Shown here one piece after another: positions 11,812 to 23,985 of a stretch of DNA of 64,000 nucleotides. The DNA lies in assembly GCA_947172415.1 (NCBI GenBank), contig OX359189.1, forward strand, positions 7,330,501 through 7,394,500, written 5' to 3'. The stretch is from Chondrosia reniformis (taxonomy: Eukaryota; Porifera; Demospongiae; Chondrillida; Chondrillidae). The notes under the pieces were generated by a model. The model saw only the letters and a list, made by a program, of their open reading frames with translations, was not told the DNA's origin and did no database searches. A program made the translations under genes and the position numbers. Position 1 is the first letter of the stretch, and every line of letters begins with the position of its first letter.

Positions 11812-14259
11812 ATGTTTCGCTCTCAGATTTCACTTATTGGAATTTTGCTGCTCATCAATGGAGCTCAATGTATGTTGCGATATTTGATGATGCCAACCCA
11901 ATTGCAACCCAGTATTTCTAAATGCAGAAAACACTAATCATGTTGTGTATAAAATTTACGTTAACCATTACCGCAAACTATATCTTATGTAGGTCGAACG
12001 AATAACCTCAATTGCCCAATTCTTTAAATTTCTTATCTATAGGTTATTTTGAAGCTAACATCTCAGATTTTCGAGTTAGCACTCAAAACAATACTCATAT
12101 AACATTTTCATGGACACTACCACCAGGAATATCAAGCATTAATTACTTTCGAATATACTACTTGGATTCCCTCAGTACATCTTCCGGTGCCAGCAATTCT
12201 CATTATTTTAATGAACACTCGGATGGCCTCACAGCAATTAGCTCCCAAGCTTATGTTTATACAGTGACGACTTCTTCATTTTACATATATGGAGAATATC
12301 TTATGTGGTTATATGTGCCTACATCTAATGGTACTCTCTACTCCAAGCAAATAACAGTTCAAAAAGGTAAATCTGCAGCCCCTTATATTGTTTTCATTTG
12401 CCGATTCCGTACGTGTTATACCGTAGTTCTAAATTGTATGCGTGGTAATTTAAATATGCGAGTGACTACCGAAGCGCATAAATTAATTTTGCACTTGATT
12501 TAACCGCGCAAAAAAAAAAATTCTTACCTCTATTAAGGTGTAAAAAGACGATCATTTAAGAACGATTCACGAGGGCACTCTTGAAGTATTTTAAAACCAC
12601 GATAACGACTGCAAAAGAGACGAATTCGAAGGAAGCGAATGCTGCCGTGTCGCGATTGACAAATCCACAAAGAGAAAATCGTAAACGGAAGGCTTATACG
12701 GCTTTCAGCGATAAACAGAGAGATGCTATTGATCAATATGCTGCTGAAAACAAATTTAAACAACGCATAAATTTTAGAATGGTCCAAAAATTCCAAAATC
12801 GCATTTTTAATACCCGTATAAATTAATAGAACTACGGTAATTTATACCACAAATTTTTGAAAATAGCGGCATTCAGGAAGCCATTAATTTAGTTGACGAA
12901 GTTTTTCTATCGTTATTTATAAAGTTCAGGATACTTAAGCGTCCTTAATATGTTAAAGCCCAACGAAACGGCCAAGTACGTAGTTCGAGTGCGGGGGTGG
13001 CAGCCCACGAGTGTTTAAATTCGAAATATTGTTTCTTTATCTATGGATGTACTGAAAGCCCTTCTATATTTCTTATTAGAAAATGCTGTTTATTTGGAAC
13101 TGAAAGTGAAATTATCAGCTGCAGGTCATGGGGAAATATGCACAAAGTTTTTGGTAAAGCCTAATAATGTTTACATATATACGTATACATAACAAGTAAC
13201 TGTAATTTGCTATATATATATATATTACATACTTTGAAAGTCCATTAATTTACATATAGGATGAATATTCTGCTAGTGAAATTCAAGCTCAACTTTATCG
13301 GATTTTTCGTCACAGATGTGGCTGCTCTTATGATTACACAAATAGTGTTAACTTTCTATACAGTTACATTGACTGTCAGTCTGATGAGTTTGTGACTTTC
13401 AGAACAATGGTATATTCAAGAGATGCCAATGATGATCCAAAGCTTGTAGTTCCAGTGCTAGAAGGATGGCTACAGAATAGTCATTCAAAGGCTACTATAA
13501 GGATACAACATACTGATGTTTTTTTCATTGAAGCTGGTCCCTGTGGACTAACCATACCTAGTTTGTATGCTCCGTACTGTGGTGATTACACATTGACTGA
13601 TGGTGATTCAGATACTGAAGCTATTGCTGCAACATCCTCCACAGCTAGTCCAGGGATTAACGGTGACACTAGTACTGCAGTCATTATAGCATCTGTTTTT
13701 GGAGCTGTCATAACCATTATGTTTATGATTACATTGGGGACACTGGGATACATCATTGGAAGGAAAAGGTTCTAAGAACATTAATTTATAATTAATTATA
13801 TAGAGTCCTGAATTATATATATAACTTCCATTCGTAGTTATTATACTTTGGATTGGTGAATGATAATTACAAATGAAAATTTATTCATGGTGCATAAAAA
13901 CATCATTACATATATATTTTCCATCACATTTTCTATTAAAAAATGGCTGTATATATTTTTCTATATAACTTTGAATTCCCGTTCAAATATTCAAACTGAT
14001 ATAAAAAAATGTGCTGCGCAGAATTTGAAATAGATATATAAGAAATAATATATATACGTACTTTTTGTTATTAATTTGCAGGTACAGTGGCAATCCAGCT
14101 GGCCTTGTGAAGAGGGCAGCAGCTACCAACCAACGTGGTCCAGTAGCTCAATGTGATGCACCACGTACATCAGCTCATCCACAACAGAGATCCAAGCATG
14201 CTGGTGGAAATGAATACTATCATGACACTGGTGAATTATACACTGAAATGGACATGTAA
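11812..14259 (+). CDS. Receptor A: FN3-type single-pass receptor with YxxM tail
   Basis: Five exons join in frame to 380 residues: 11812-11869, 12043-12366, 13080-13153, 13260-13768, 14082-14259. Exon 1 encodes a signal peptide (residues 1-20). Exon 2 is one fibronectin-III-like domain (HITFSWTLPPG, YFRIYYLDS, GEYLMWLYV). Exons 3-4 encode a second ectodomain with several cysteines (RCGCSYDY, GPCGLTI, APYCGD) that I have no Pfam name for. A single TM helix follows, then RK and a tail ending NEYYHDTGELYTEMDM with a YTEM (YxxM) motif. This copy has two extra codons (GCTGCA) in exon 3 and a MITE in intron 2. The exon 4 donor is GTTCTA, a weak site followed by an immediate stop if unspliced. Ligand unknown. 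Confidence 0.85.
12421..12837. mobile_element. TA-flanked MITE (Tc1/mariner-like) in receptor A intron 2
   Basis: The 417-bp insert begins CCGTAGTTCTA and ends TAGAACTACGG, with TA on both sides. The terminal repeats can be extended imperfectly to about 38 bp. Receptors B, D and F lack it at the same intron position: in B the flanks meet directly (TTCCGTTATAATTTATACC). A TA target duplication suits the Tc1/mariner superfamily. Inside is an 81-codon frame (12581-12826) with a Lys/Arg-rich stretch but no recognisable transposase, so the element is non-autonomous or a remnant. Confidence 0.85.
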
Positions 14260-14624
14260 AGGTGTCTCTTGATCAGGAATTATTAATGCTATATATATAG
14301 GCTCAAGTGTGTAAACAATCATAATAATACGGTTATATGAGTAGTGTGTACATGTGTCTGTATATTAAATAAACTGTGTGAACCATTTAATTTAAAAGTA
14401 CACATAAAGTTGTTTAACTTTTTTCTTTGCGTGGAGTGAAATTAATTAAATAGATCATTATAAAATGATGTTGCAACATTAAATTTAATTGACCAAAATT
14501 AGAAGTTTTAGGTAACTGAAGTTATAATAATTATTCAATTGCAAAATGCATTATTGGTAAAATTATAAAGTGCGCGTGTGCAACTATATATATGTGTACC
14601 TGTGACCTCAATATCATGTGTAAT
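14260..14624. other. Receptor A 3' flank up to transposon
   Basis: 3' UTR and flank conserved with the DNA after receptors B, D and F (shared ATAAAGTTGTTTAACTTTTT and TGTGACCTCAATATCATGT). A candidate polyadenylation signal AATAAA lies at about 14367. The homology is cut at 14624 by the CACTA-like element and resumes at 22650. Confidence 0.6.
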
Positions 14625-14880
14625 AACAGTAAATGCAGAACATCTTTAATTTACCGGAAAGGTGGCCTTAAAGACACGTAAAGGTGTCTTTAAGGCGACT
14701 TTCCGGTCTCCAGTAAAGGTCCTTAAAGGTAGAGCATCTTTCCATATTTAAGGTAAACTTATCCAATGGAATGCTACACTTTCAGTGACCTTAAAGACAC
14801 TTTAAATGTACTTAAAGGTAATAGCGTCTTTACAGTTATGGAAAGGTATGCTTAAAGACCCTTCATATTTTCTATATTCA
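14625..14880. repeat. Left subterminal repeat region of the transposon
   Basis: Dense CCTTAAAG/CTTTAAGG repeats, including a near-perfect foldback at about 14654-14707 (ACCGGAAAG ... CTTTCCGGT around a GTAAAG loop). In CACTA elements such repeats are transposase-binding sites; that role is inferred here. Confidence 0.65.
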
Positions 14881-15019
14881 CTTATATATTGTGCCATAAA
14901 ATAAATATACACTGTACAAAAATAATTAAACAAAACTAACAATTTAGGGGTTTAATAAAAGTAAAGTTCAGTTTCTCTTTATTTTCAAAATATGTAAAAC
15001 TTTAAGCTTCAATCTGTGA

Positions 15020-15700
15020 CCCTGGTAGCAGAGAGGAAAGATACCAATTAGGTACATATTAATTAAATCAACATTACACGCACAGTTAAACTTACTTCTA
15101 AGCTTCGAATTCAATTAGCTGCAGCGAATAATCCTGACCAGAGAGGAAAGACACCAACTACATAATTAAATCAACATTGCACACACTGTCAGTACACTTA
15201 CTTCAATCATAATCAGCTGCAGCTAATAATCCAGACCAGAGAGGAAAGACACCAATTACATAATTAAATCAACATTGCACTCACAGTTAAACTTACTTCT
15301 AGGCTTCAATCAGTGAATAATCCTGTTACCAGAGAGGAAAGACACCAACTACATAATTTAATCAACATTGCACTCACAGTTAAACTTACTTCTAGGCTTC
15401 AATCAGTGAATAATCCTGTTACTAGAGAGGAAAGACACCAACTACATAATTTAATCAACATTGCACTCACAGTTAAACTTGCTTCTAGGCTTTAATCAGT
15501 GAATAATCCTGTTACCAGAGAGGAAAGACACCAATTACATAATTAAATCAACATTGCACTCACAGTTAAACTTGCTTCTAGGCTTTAATCAGTGAATAAT
15601 CCTGTTACCAGAGAGGAAAGACACCAACTACATAATTTAATCAACATTACACTCTCAGTTAAACTTACTTCTAGGCTTCAATCAGTAAATAATCCTGATA
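15020..15700. repeat. 93-bp minisatellite inside the transposon
   Basis: About seven copies of a unit containing AGAGAGGAAAGACACCAA. Successive copies start at 15331, 15424, 15517 and 15610, exactly 93 bp apart; the first copies are longer (about 100-108 bp) and more diverged. Because 93 is a multiple of three, a reading frame stays open over two units (15313-15495), but nothing suggests it is coding. Confidence 0.85.
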
Positions 15701-16229
15701 ATAAATCAACATTGCACACACACTTCAAAGCTTTGGCAAATATACCCTAACTATAGCTATAGAGAGGAGAGTGTTTGAATAATCATGTAATCAACATCAA
15801 AAAAACTTATCATCACATAGAAACACTTTTCTGAAATATTATTAATAGAATTTTCAAATAGTAGGCTTACAAAGAGTGCATGTGCCTCAATACTTACATT
15901 GTAGAATTCACCGTCACTATTTTGATGCATTTCCAATTTGAAATAAATAAACCAATCAATGAAGAGATTACATCATAGTTCATAAAATGGCTACCAATTA
16001 AATACCAAAAGTAAGTCACTATATAGCTGGAATGCTTACCGCCCTATGTTGTATGGTATGCCCCAATATTTCAATTTAAAGGGCCCTTATAATTAGGCAC
16101 CCCATAAACGTGATACACTATATAAATCCACCATTAGAAGCAGCAACAGTAAAATGGTAAATATAAACTGAGACTTAGTAAATTTCTAGTCAGATTAGCT
16201 ATTAAAAGTTCTCTCAATTAGTATGTTCT

Positions 16230-18353
16230 TTATTCTACTGCATGTCTTGGTGTGCTTTGTGATACTGGTGCTTCCTTTCCATTTACAGATACATCACTTA
16301 TATCATTGTTGTCCCTTGAAGTTCCTTCTGGCACTGCATTTATGGCCCATTTAAACTTGCCATAGTCAGCTGGCTTTCTTCTGCTGGACACCTGTGATTT
16401 ATCTCTGACTCTTAAAATTTTTAACTGTTTTGCCCTCTTTGTTTCCAGTACTTTTCCCTCCTATATAAGTTGTCATTATATAAAAATGAAACATGTGATC
16501 CATATTGTTGAACATTGTAGCTGCATGAATGTGCATGTGGGTGCTTGAATGAATGCAGAATTGCACCATCATGCATTATTATACCCGTATACAAATCAAA
16601 GCTCTTCAAACCAAGCCAAAAATAAAGGCTGTACATGTGTATGCATTAGTGACAATAAAATTTTCATACTAGAAACTTAACAAATAATTATATAAGGGTC
16701 AATAAATTTTGTACAGACACCATATATACCTCATCAAGCAATTTTTTTACTAAAGTAATTCGCTTTCTTTCCCATGGCAGGTGCTGTATATTAAAGACCC
16801 TTCTTCCCTCTTCATCTTCGTCACTGTGTTCGCTGGAGTGAACTTCAGGTTTCTGTAGTAGCTTCTTCAGTTCAGATTTTACTTTTGGGTCCCACTCTGT
16901 ATATTCCAAAATATCCAATCTTCTTTGCATTTTCTGTATGAATATATAATAGAGTATATAGGTATTACATTAAATGCAAAAAGCCTCGATCGCTGAAGGC
17001 TAAATATATACACAATATTTAGCTAATATAGCTGATATTCAATACAATTACAGCCACTGATATCGATCATAAATTAGTTGAAATTTATCTTAGTATTTGG
17101 CAAGATAGCATTGTTAATTGTTTCATGATTATTTGCCCACGTGAAGAAAGTGAATTGAGATGTCGATAACAAAAGTGAATCGATTTAACACCTTGAGGTG
17201 TCTGCAATCATGTACACAAGTGGGTCAAGGTCCCCAAACACACTGGAATATATATATGGTGCTCAATTCAGCCGTATACAGTGCATATTATATTGTTAAG
17301 ACTTTGACACTATATATGCAGACTCAGCTGAAATAAAAACTCACTTCTAATATACGCCTTGTTCTTCTCGAATTTTGCCTATGGGCTTCCTTTTTCCCTG
17401 TTTTTTCTCTCCTCTGGTCATCTTTACTGCTTATAAAGTACTGATGAAGGGCAGCTTTATAATATAAAGAAAATACTTAATTGTATATAATATTGATATC
17501 TTATATACATACCTTCCATATCAGAGGATGTATATTTGTCTCCATAAAGCTCATTCATTTCCTGTATCACGCTTTCACAGATTTTTTGATTATATTCAGA
17601 TGAAAAACTATATATTTTGTAGAATGACTATTTAATTAGCATGATTGGCATATTATGCTATATATGTATACTTTTCATCTGGGTTCCATTTTTTTCCAAG
17701 AGATTTGGCTTGAAGATTATATACTGCCCTTATACTAGTCTGCAATTAAGTGATAACATTATATATATAATACATATATGTACATCTAAATCATGAACTA
17801 GAACTTTTGCTCATGTACTCACTGAACAATGCTTATTGGTAATTTTGATCTTCTTGCCTTTTTTGTGTATGCGTCTACTAGGTGTAGATTGATTATGATC
17901 CTTGCGCTCTTCTGCATTGAAATTCTTCCTTAATTTAATCACTTCCTTCTTTATTGTTTTCACCTCTTGCTTAAGATCTGCCACAGCTTCTTGAATGCTC
18001 AATAGGTGAGTAATGATAATGTCATCATTTGCTTCCCCTTGCAGGATAATTGCTTCCTCCTTTAGAGTGAGCATACTGATTTCATCCTCACCTTCAGAAT
18101 GTTGTGATGACTCTGACTCGCTACAGGTAGAGCTATATTCATGGTACAAATCACTACTGCAGTCACATTCATAGTCAGAATCATCACTTGAGCAATAAAA
18201 ATGGACTGGTACTGTAGGTTTGGTAACATGTGGTGTAGGTAGGCTTAGTTCGACACATGCAGCTTCAGGTGTTGAGCTTGGACCAGCATCATCAATACAG
18301 ATTGCATGATTTGGTGAAGTGCTTCCTTCCCTGAATAGATCGTCACTATTCAT
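16230..18353 (-). CDS. Transposon accessory protein, multi-exon (unknown function)
   Basis: Transcribed leftward, away from the transposase. Exon 1 (18353-17823, donor GTGAGT) encodes about 177 residues: a Ser/Asp/Glu-rich acidic start followed by a coiled coil (SIQEAVADLKQEVKTIKKEV) and a Lys-rich end. Later exons visible on minus: about 17750-17682 (AVYNLQAKSLGKKWNPDEK), 17615-17524 (YNQKICESVIQEMNELYGDK), 17460-17345 (AALHQYFISSKDDQRREKTG), 16930-16730 (MQRRLDILEYTEWDPKVKSE ... LPWERKRITLVKKLLDEVY) and about 16460-16230 (ending RHAVE, stop). Exon edges other than the first are approximate. I recognise no named domain. Being inside the element and divergent from the transposase, it probably helps transposition, as second proteins of CACTA elements do; that is inference. 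Confidence 0.6.
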
Positions 18354-18473
18354 TTTCCAGCGACTGCATATATATAATGACTAGCAATAATTGAAGTACA
18401 TAAATGGTATATGCTGAAAGTATAAGAATCAAATAGATCAGCTGCAGTTGCTGTCTATATATATGTATTGACA

Positions 18474-18521
18474 AAATAATGCAAAAAATACATACAATTG
18501 TATGTATTTTTTGCATTATTT
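18474..18521. repeat. Perfect 48-bp palindrome between the transposon genes
   Basis: Two 24-bp arms with no spacer, centred on CAATTG at 18497/18498. It lies between the start of the accessory gene (18353) and the transposase start (18717), so it is in the shared promoter region. It could be a regulatory operator-like site or extrude as a cruciform. Confidence 0.85.
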
Positions 18522-18716
18522 AAACTACCTCACCTATAGTGAATTCTGCACTTGGCTTAGTTGGTGGGTAAAGATTTCTTTCAAGATATAAGCATGAAGG
18601 ATTGCATAACAGAGCACATGGTTATAAAAATGGCTGTCAGTATATAGGAACAGAGTAAGTGCATTCATATATATCACTTAATATATACTTTCATATAGTG
18701 TTTGTGTTTAAAATTA

Positions 18717-21700
18717 ATGCAGTGTGGCATGCATATGGAAGAAAACAAACCTGTGCCTTGCCTTTGTAAAAAGTGTAAAGGAGCATTAGTATCAAGATGG
18801 ACTAAAACTAGACATGGTAAAATTTGCTCTCCTCTCACTAGTACTTCAGAACTAGGGTATTCAGTAAATCAAAAACCTGAACTGAACCTCTTTGATGAGA
18901 ACTCCAGTGATGATGAAACTGTGCCGTTAAAGCTAGCAAGGACAGATGTATGTATATAGCTATTATGTATCATGCAGAGCATATATATATGTAGGAGCAA
19001 GCACGAACATTAATGAGTCATGTATATAAGGAGGGCTGCATCACTTCCACTCATGTTTTGGTATAAATTTAATTGTTAATTGTTAATTAATCATTGGAGT
19101 ATAAACTTTTCTCATATATAGATATCAACATCTGAATCATTAATATTGACAAAAGCAACTGTTACAGAAGATTTTGAATGCATGCCTCTGGAAGATAATT
19201 TGCAAGACCAGAATATGTCTAAATCAAAGGTATATATATATTATATATATACAGACTAAAATTAAAAAATATTAACTTTTAAATTGCCTGTCTTTCTTTC
19301 TTTTAAAGAGTGACCATTCTTTCTTGGAAGGCGTTCAATTGGGAGATGCTGTCGATATCAATGAATTATCTCATGAAGAATCTGAAACTGAGGAAAACAG
19401 TAATTGTAGTAGTGATTCTGACTGGAATTCTGACATTACCACTGATCATGAGGATCACACTCAGTCTAGATCTGTCAACCCTATAGACCTAGGCCTACAA
19501 GATAATGACAAAAATTCTGAACACAGTTCATGTGCAGACATTGCACAGGAAGAAAGCTTGGTAAAAAATATTCTAGACTTGGTTAAACAGATATACCGAT
19601 GGTCCATAGCTTATCGTATTGGTTATAATGCAACCACAGCCCTACTCAAGATATTGTGTGCCTTTTTCCTTCTTATTTTACCAAAATCCACAACAGAAAA
19701 GCCTATTTTTCCTAAGAATGTTATTAAGTTGCAGAATGCAGTAGGATTTGATAAGGATTTGCAGTTTAACAAATTTATTGTTTGTCCCAATCCAGAATGT
19801 ACTAAATTATTTGAATTTAGACAAATTTATCAAAATGAACATATTAATAAAGGAAAAACATCAGCTGAAATACTGCTACGTTCAAAGTTTTGCTATCTAT
19901 GCAATGAGGCTATATTGAAGGAAAAAAGATCACCTGTGGGTATAATAAAATACACGCCACTGAAGCTGTACTGTTGCAGGAGTATTATTTTAGCAGTAGA
20001 GTCATTGTTGTCCAGAAATGATTTGAAAGACAAGTGGACTCAATGGGAAACTAGGGAGCTTCCAGATGTAGGATACCTGGGTGATATATATGATGGCCAA
20101 GTCTGGAAAGAATTTGTTTCTGCCTCCAGTAAAAATCGCATAGGTTTGATATTAAACTGTGATTGGTTTAGACCATATAAGAGAAGAAATCAATCCATAG
20201 GTGTCCTTTATTGCAGTATAATGAATCTACCCCGAAATATACGGCAAAAACCTGAGAATGTCATTTTATTGGGCTTATTACCAGCTTTAGCAAAGGAACC
20301 TACCTCATTGAACACTTTTCTCAAACCTATAATCGATGAGCTAAAACATTTTCAAAAGGGAATTGACCTATGCATAGGGGGCAAAACCGTGAAAACACAA
20401 GTATATATTTTATGTACCACATCTGATATTCCTGCTACTAGGAAACTATGTGGTTTCTTGGGACACTCTGCTCGATTAGGATGTTCAAAATGTCTTAAGG
20501 AATTCTCCAGGCAAAGTTCAATTGGTAAAACAGATTATAGTGGTTTTCAAAGGTCAGCATGGCCTCTACGCTCTAACCAGCAACATCGACAAGCTGTAAG
20601 TAGTATACCATCTAACATAAGCAAAACAGCTAAGCAAAAGTTTGAGAGAAGGATTGGGTGTCGATATTCTGCATTATTGGATTTATCTTACTTTGATCCT
20701 GTTAGATACCATGTTATTGACTTGATGCATAACATATTTGAAGGAACAGCAAAGAGAATGTTTCAATATTGGCTTGAAAATAACATTATACAGCAATGCC
20801 ATCTTAAAAATTTAGAGAAAAGAGTAGAAAATGTAAAAATAGTTGGGGGTATGGGAAGAGTGCCAGTAGGGATAACAACAAATCATGGGAACCTTACAGC
20901 AGCAGAATGGAAAAACTGGACAGTAATCTATTCTCTCTATTGCCTCCAAGGCTTATTGCCTGAGATCCATCTAGCCTGTTGGCATTGTTTTGTTTTAGCC
21001 TGTAGGATATTAGTACAACCACTTCTATCTACAGCTGATGTAGTTAAAGCTGATGGGCTGTTGCTGGAGTTTTGCAAAAAAGCTGAAAACATCTATGGAA
21101 AGGCTTTTATTACACCTAATATGCATTTACATGGTCATCTAAAACAATGCATCCGAGACTATGGACCTCCTCAAGCCTATTGGTTATTTTCATTTGAGAG
21201 ATATAATGGCATACTAGGTAGTTATACAAATGTAAACAAAAATCTTGAGGAGCAACTAATGGTAAAATTCCTTAGCATTTCCCATTCTGCTGCACTATGC
21301 TACACCACAAATCAAGTTGGTACAGCCTCAGAGCTTGATTTTACAATGTATTCCAACATGGACATGGATATAGAAAAAACACGCATTGTCACTTCTGTTT
21401 TCCTATCTGCAGCAACTAAACCTGTTAATAGTATTAATTGGAGGCAGTGTCACCAAGAGATAGAACTGCCTCCAAAATTAACAGAGAAGTCACAAAACAT
21501 GGTATGCCTTGATTATGAGGATATGCATATTTTAGAGAGAAATTATTTAGCAATATTGCCTAATGAACTATCAATTCTTAAGGATACAGGAAAACATTAC
21601 CTTCCATCACTATGCTTTAAGTTTAAGTCCATTAAAATAGCATCACAGGTATTTGGGTCGTTTTCTCAATATCCAGACAGGTCGTTCATACTTGCTTCAT

Positions 21701-22044
21701 GGGCCAATGAAGATGGAACCATTAATGTAACGAGTTATAATTTGAGAGCAGGGCAAATACAGCATTTCTTAAAACATTCTTTCAGGCTAAAAGATATGTC
21801 AACAAAAGTGGAGAAGATATTTGCTGTTGTATCATGGTTCAAAGAGGTTTCAACTATTGAAACAGAATTCCCCTTCAAAAGGCCATTAATAAATATAAGG
21901 AAAATTAATACCATTCCTCCAGGACCAGCAACATTCATGCCTGTTGAAAGGATATTTTGCAACATTGCAACTGCCAAAAACTTCATAAGACCAGCTTCTC
22001 ATTCAGAAGTTGGTATTCCACTAGGACAGAAACACTGCATTTAA
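18717..22044 (+). CDS. CACTA-type DDE transposase (Transposase_21/Tnp2-like)
   Basis: Three exons, 18717-18947, 19122-19229 and 19309-22044, all phase 0, give 1024 residues. The N-terminus has a compact Cys cluster (CLCKKCKG ... HGKIC) likely to bind zinc, then an acidic Ser-rich region (EESETEENSNCSSDSD). A CxxC pair follows in CPNPEC and CYLC. The catalytic core resembles Tnp2: first Asp in LNCDWFRPYKR (about residue 398), second in VIDLMHNIFEG (about 584) and a Glu in FSFERYNGILGSY (about 743). It also has CGFLGHSARLGCSKCLKEF. The assignment to D-D-E positions follows motif order and is inferred. No stop or frameshift is visible across 2.7 kb, so this copy may be recent or still functional. 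Confidence 0.85.
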
Positions 22045-22379
22045 AATAACCTAATTTCTACTGAAACACTATTCTTAATTCATATATAGTTTATAATTCC
22101 ATGCACTAATCATAATAATAATGATGCTCCATTGCCCATGCAGTTCTCTTATTATATATATAATTGCTTCAATTGATGTTTAAGAAATGTATTGGAAGTC
22201 ATTAAAATTTTGACTTCTTGTGACCCTTATATAAATTACATGTACATGTTGTGCCTTTGTATATATCAAAGCGATAGCAAATGATGCATTATCAATCTAT
22301 ATATGTATAGCATTTGATAATGTACACACATACTCATGGATTGGAGTGTTCTAATAATAGCAGCAATTAGCTGGATGAT

Positions 22380-22649
22380 CCAATCCTTAAAGATGTTGAT
22401 AAGTTGCTTAAAGATCTGAAAGATAATCTTTCCTGCATGTCTTTAATCTTACTTAAAGATTGTAAAGATACTTTTACTGTCTTTAATCTAACTTAAAGAT
22501 TATAAAGATACCTTTACTGTCTTCAATCTAACTTAAAGATTGTAAAGATAACTTTACTGTCTTTAAATTTACTTAAACACAGTAAAGATTATCTTTAAGG
22601 ATTTCTTTAAGCATCTTTACAGCCTTAAAGATGATATTCATTTACAGTG
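22380..22649. repeat. Right subterminal repeat region of the transposon
   Basis: Tandem copies (about 60-bp period) built on ACTTAAAGATTGTAAAGATA and its reverse complement, ending at the terminal TTTACAGTG. Probable transposase-binding region. Confidence 0.75.
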
Positions 22650-23811
22650 ATATATCGTCAAAATAACTTGTATATATATAACAGTTACTTTGACTAATAA
22701 GCATCAATTAAAATATATACATATAGCAAACCAAGACAGTTATCATGTGACAAAGCTAATTATATATAACCAATGCATATACTAATGATGCACCCAAATT
22801 TAAGCATATTAAGTATAATATTCACTTCTGGCATCCAATTGTTAGCTGTATGAGGTAGGAATTTGTGTATACATATGCACCTATGCATATAGTATATTGT
22901 AACTTGCACTGTATATACAAGTGATGCACTATATATATATATATATATATAATACTTAATTACATCAAAGTTGTTGGATTATATATATGCTATATATATT
23001 TGAAAATGTTAACATCATAATAATATGTAGGACTCTGGATTTACCCACTCATTCATGTCATTCATGAGAAATCCATTGTGCTCCTCCAAAACACCATCTA
23101 TTCATGATGCAAATTGAAAATGCAATTCTATACATTGTGAACCCAATGACAATGTTAATTATTCAATTGCAGGCTTTTAGATTGGCTCTTGATCCCTATT
23201 TTTCCATATTGAAAATGTTAATCATGACAAATATGTATAGGAAAAAGTAAACAGAATATAAACTGGTATTATTCACAGTGCAGTGTATATACAAAAGTGA
23301 AAGTGGAAAAAGTGATTCATTGCAGGTTTATATGTAAGTGACATGAAGCTGTATACTGTCTGTAGTTTGTAACATAAAATACATCATTATTTGCTCGAAC
23401 CATGCAAATAAAATTCAAATTGGGCCTCATTCCTAAATCACATTTGAGTCACATGACAGAGGTGTGCCTTAATTAGCTTCGAATTTACATCTATATGAAA
23501 TGAATATCCTCAGTATTAGTCCTTATATTGCTTCTATATATATACCACAACTTTACCATATCATCTGAAAACCTTGTAGAAAGCATTTACTTATATACAC
23601 AATGAGCTTGTCATTTTAATTACGAATATTATATTATACAGTAGTAAACCTGGCAGTTTTATACCCTCTAAAACCTGACATTTGGTCCTGTGGTGATATA
23701 TCGTTAAGCTTCAGTAATGTGATATTCCCTAAAGGATCCCATCGGCTGAATTGATTGATCCCATGGAGGTCACATGATCAGCACTATTATACACCTTCTA
23801 GGTACACTGGC
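22650..23811. other. Array spacer right of the transposon, with LDAH scrap
   Basis: Homology to the DNA after receptor D resumes here (shared AGCAAACCAAGACAGTTATC). At about 23410-23474 lies a decayed scrap of LDAH exon 2 (ATTCAAATTGGGCCTCATTC). From about 23640 the sequence matches the last intron of the truncated receptors C and E. A TA microsatellite lies near 22931-22952. No intact gene. Confidence 0.65.
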
Positions 23812-23985
23812 AATCCAACTACAGTTAGTATTGTGAAGAGGCCAGTAGCTACCAACCAACGTGGTCCAGTAGCTCAATGTGATGCACCACGTACATCAGC
23901 TCATTCACAACAGAGATCCAAGCAAGCTGGTGGAAATGAATACTATCATGACACTGGTGAAATATACACTGAAATGGACATGTAA
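23812..23985 (+). pseudogene. Lone last exon of a receptor
   Basis: A clean acceptor (TTCTAG) and a 174-bp exon encode the complete receptor tail, including the final GEIYTEMDM and stop, but no other receptor exon lies nearby. Its intron matches receptor remnants C and E, so it is what is left of the second receptor of this array unit. Confidence 0.85.

Larger units (their letters stand above)
14625..22649 (+). mobile_element. CACTA/EnSpm-like DNA transposon, 8.0 kb
   Basis: The right end reads out as CACTGTAAATG... and the left end as AACAGTAAATG..., matching at 18 of 21 positions after the first bases, ending in CATCTTTAA on both. The terminal CACTG is typical of CACTA elements; the left end has decayed. 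Both ends carry many short subterminal CTTAAAG-type repeats. The interior encodes a Transposase_21 (Tnp2)-like protein on plus and an acidic accessory protein on minus. The empty site survives at about 51040-51060, downstream of receptor D, where the two flanks run together; a 2-bp AT duplication is plausible. Left-end decay suggests it is no longer active by itself, though its ORF is intact. Confidence 0.85.

Noticed and set aside
12581..12826. 81-aa frame as a host gene
   Set aside because: It lies wholly inside the TA-flanked MITE and has no counterpart in the other receptor introns.
15313..15495. 60-aa frame in the transposon minisatellite
   Set aside because: A by-product of a 93-bp (multiple of three) repeat; the frame is closed in neighbouring units.
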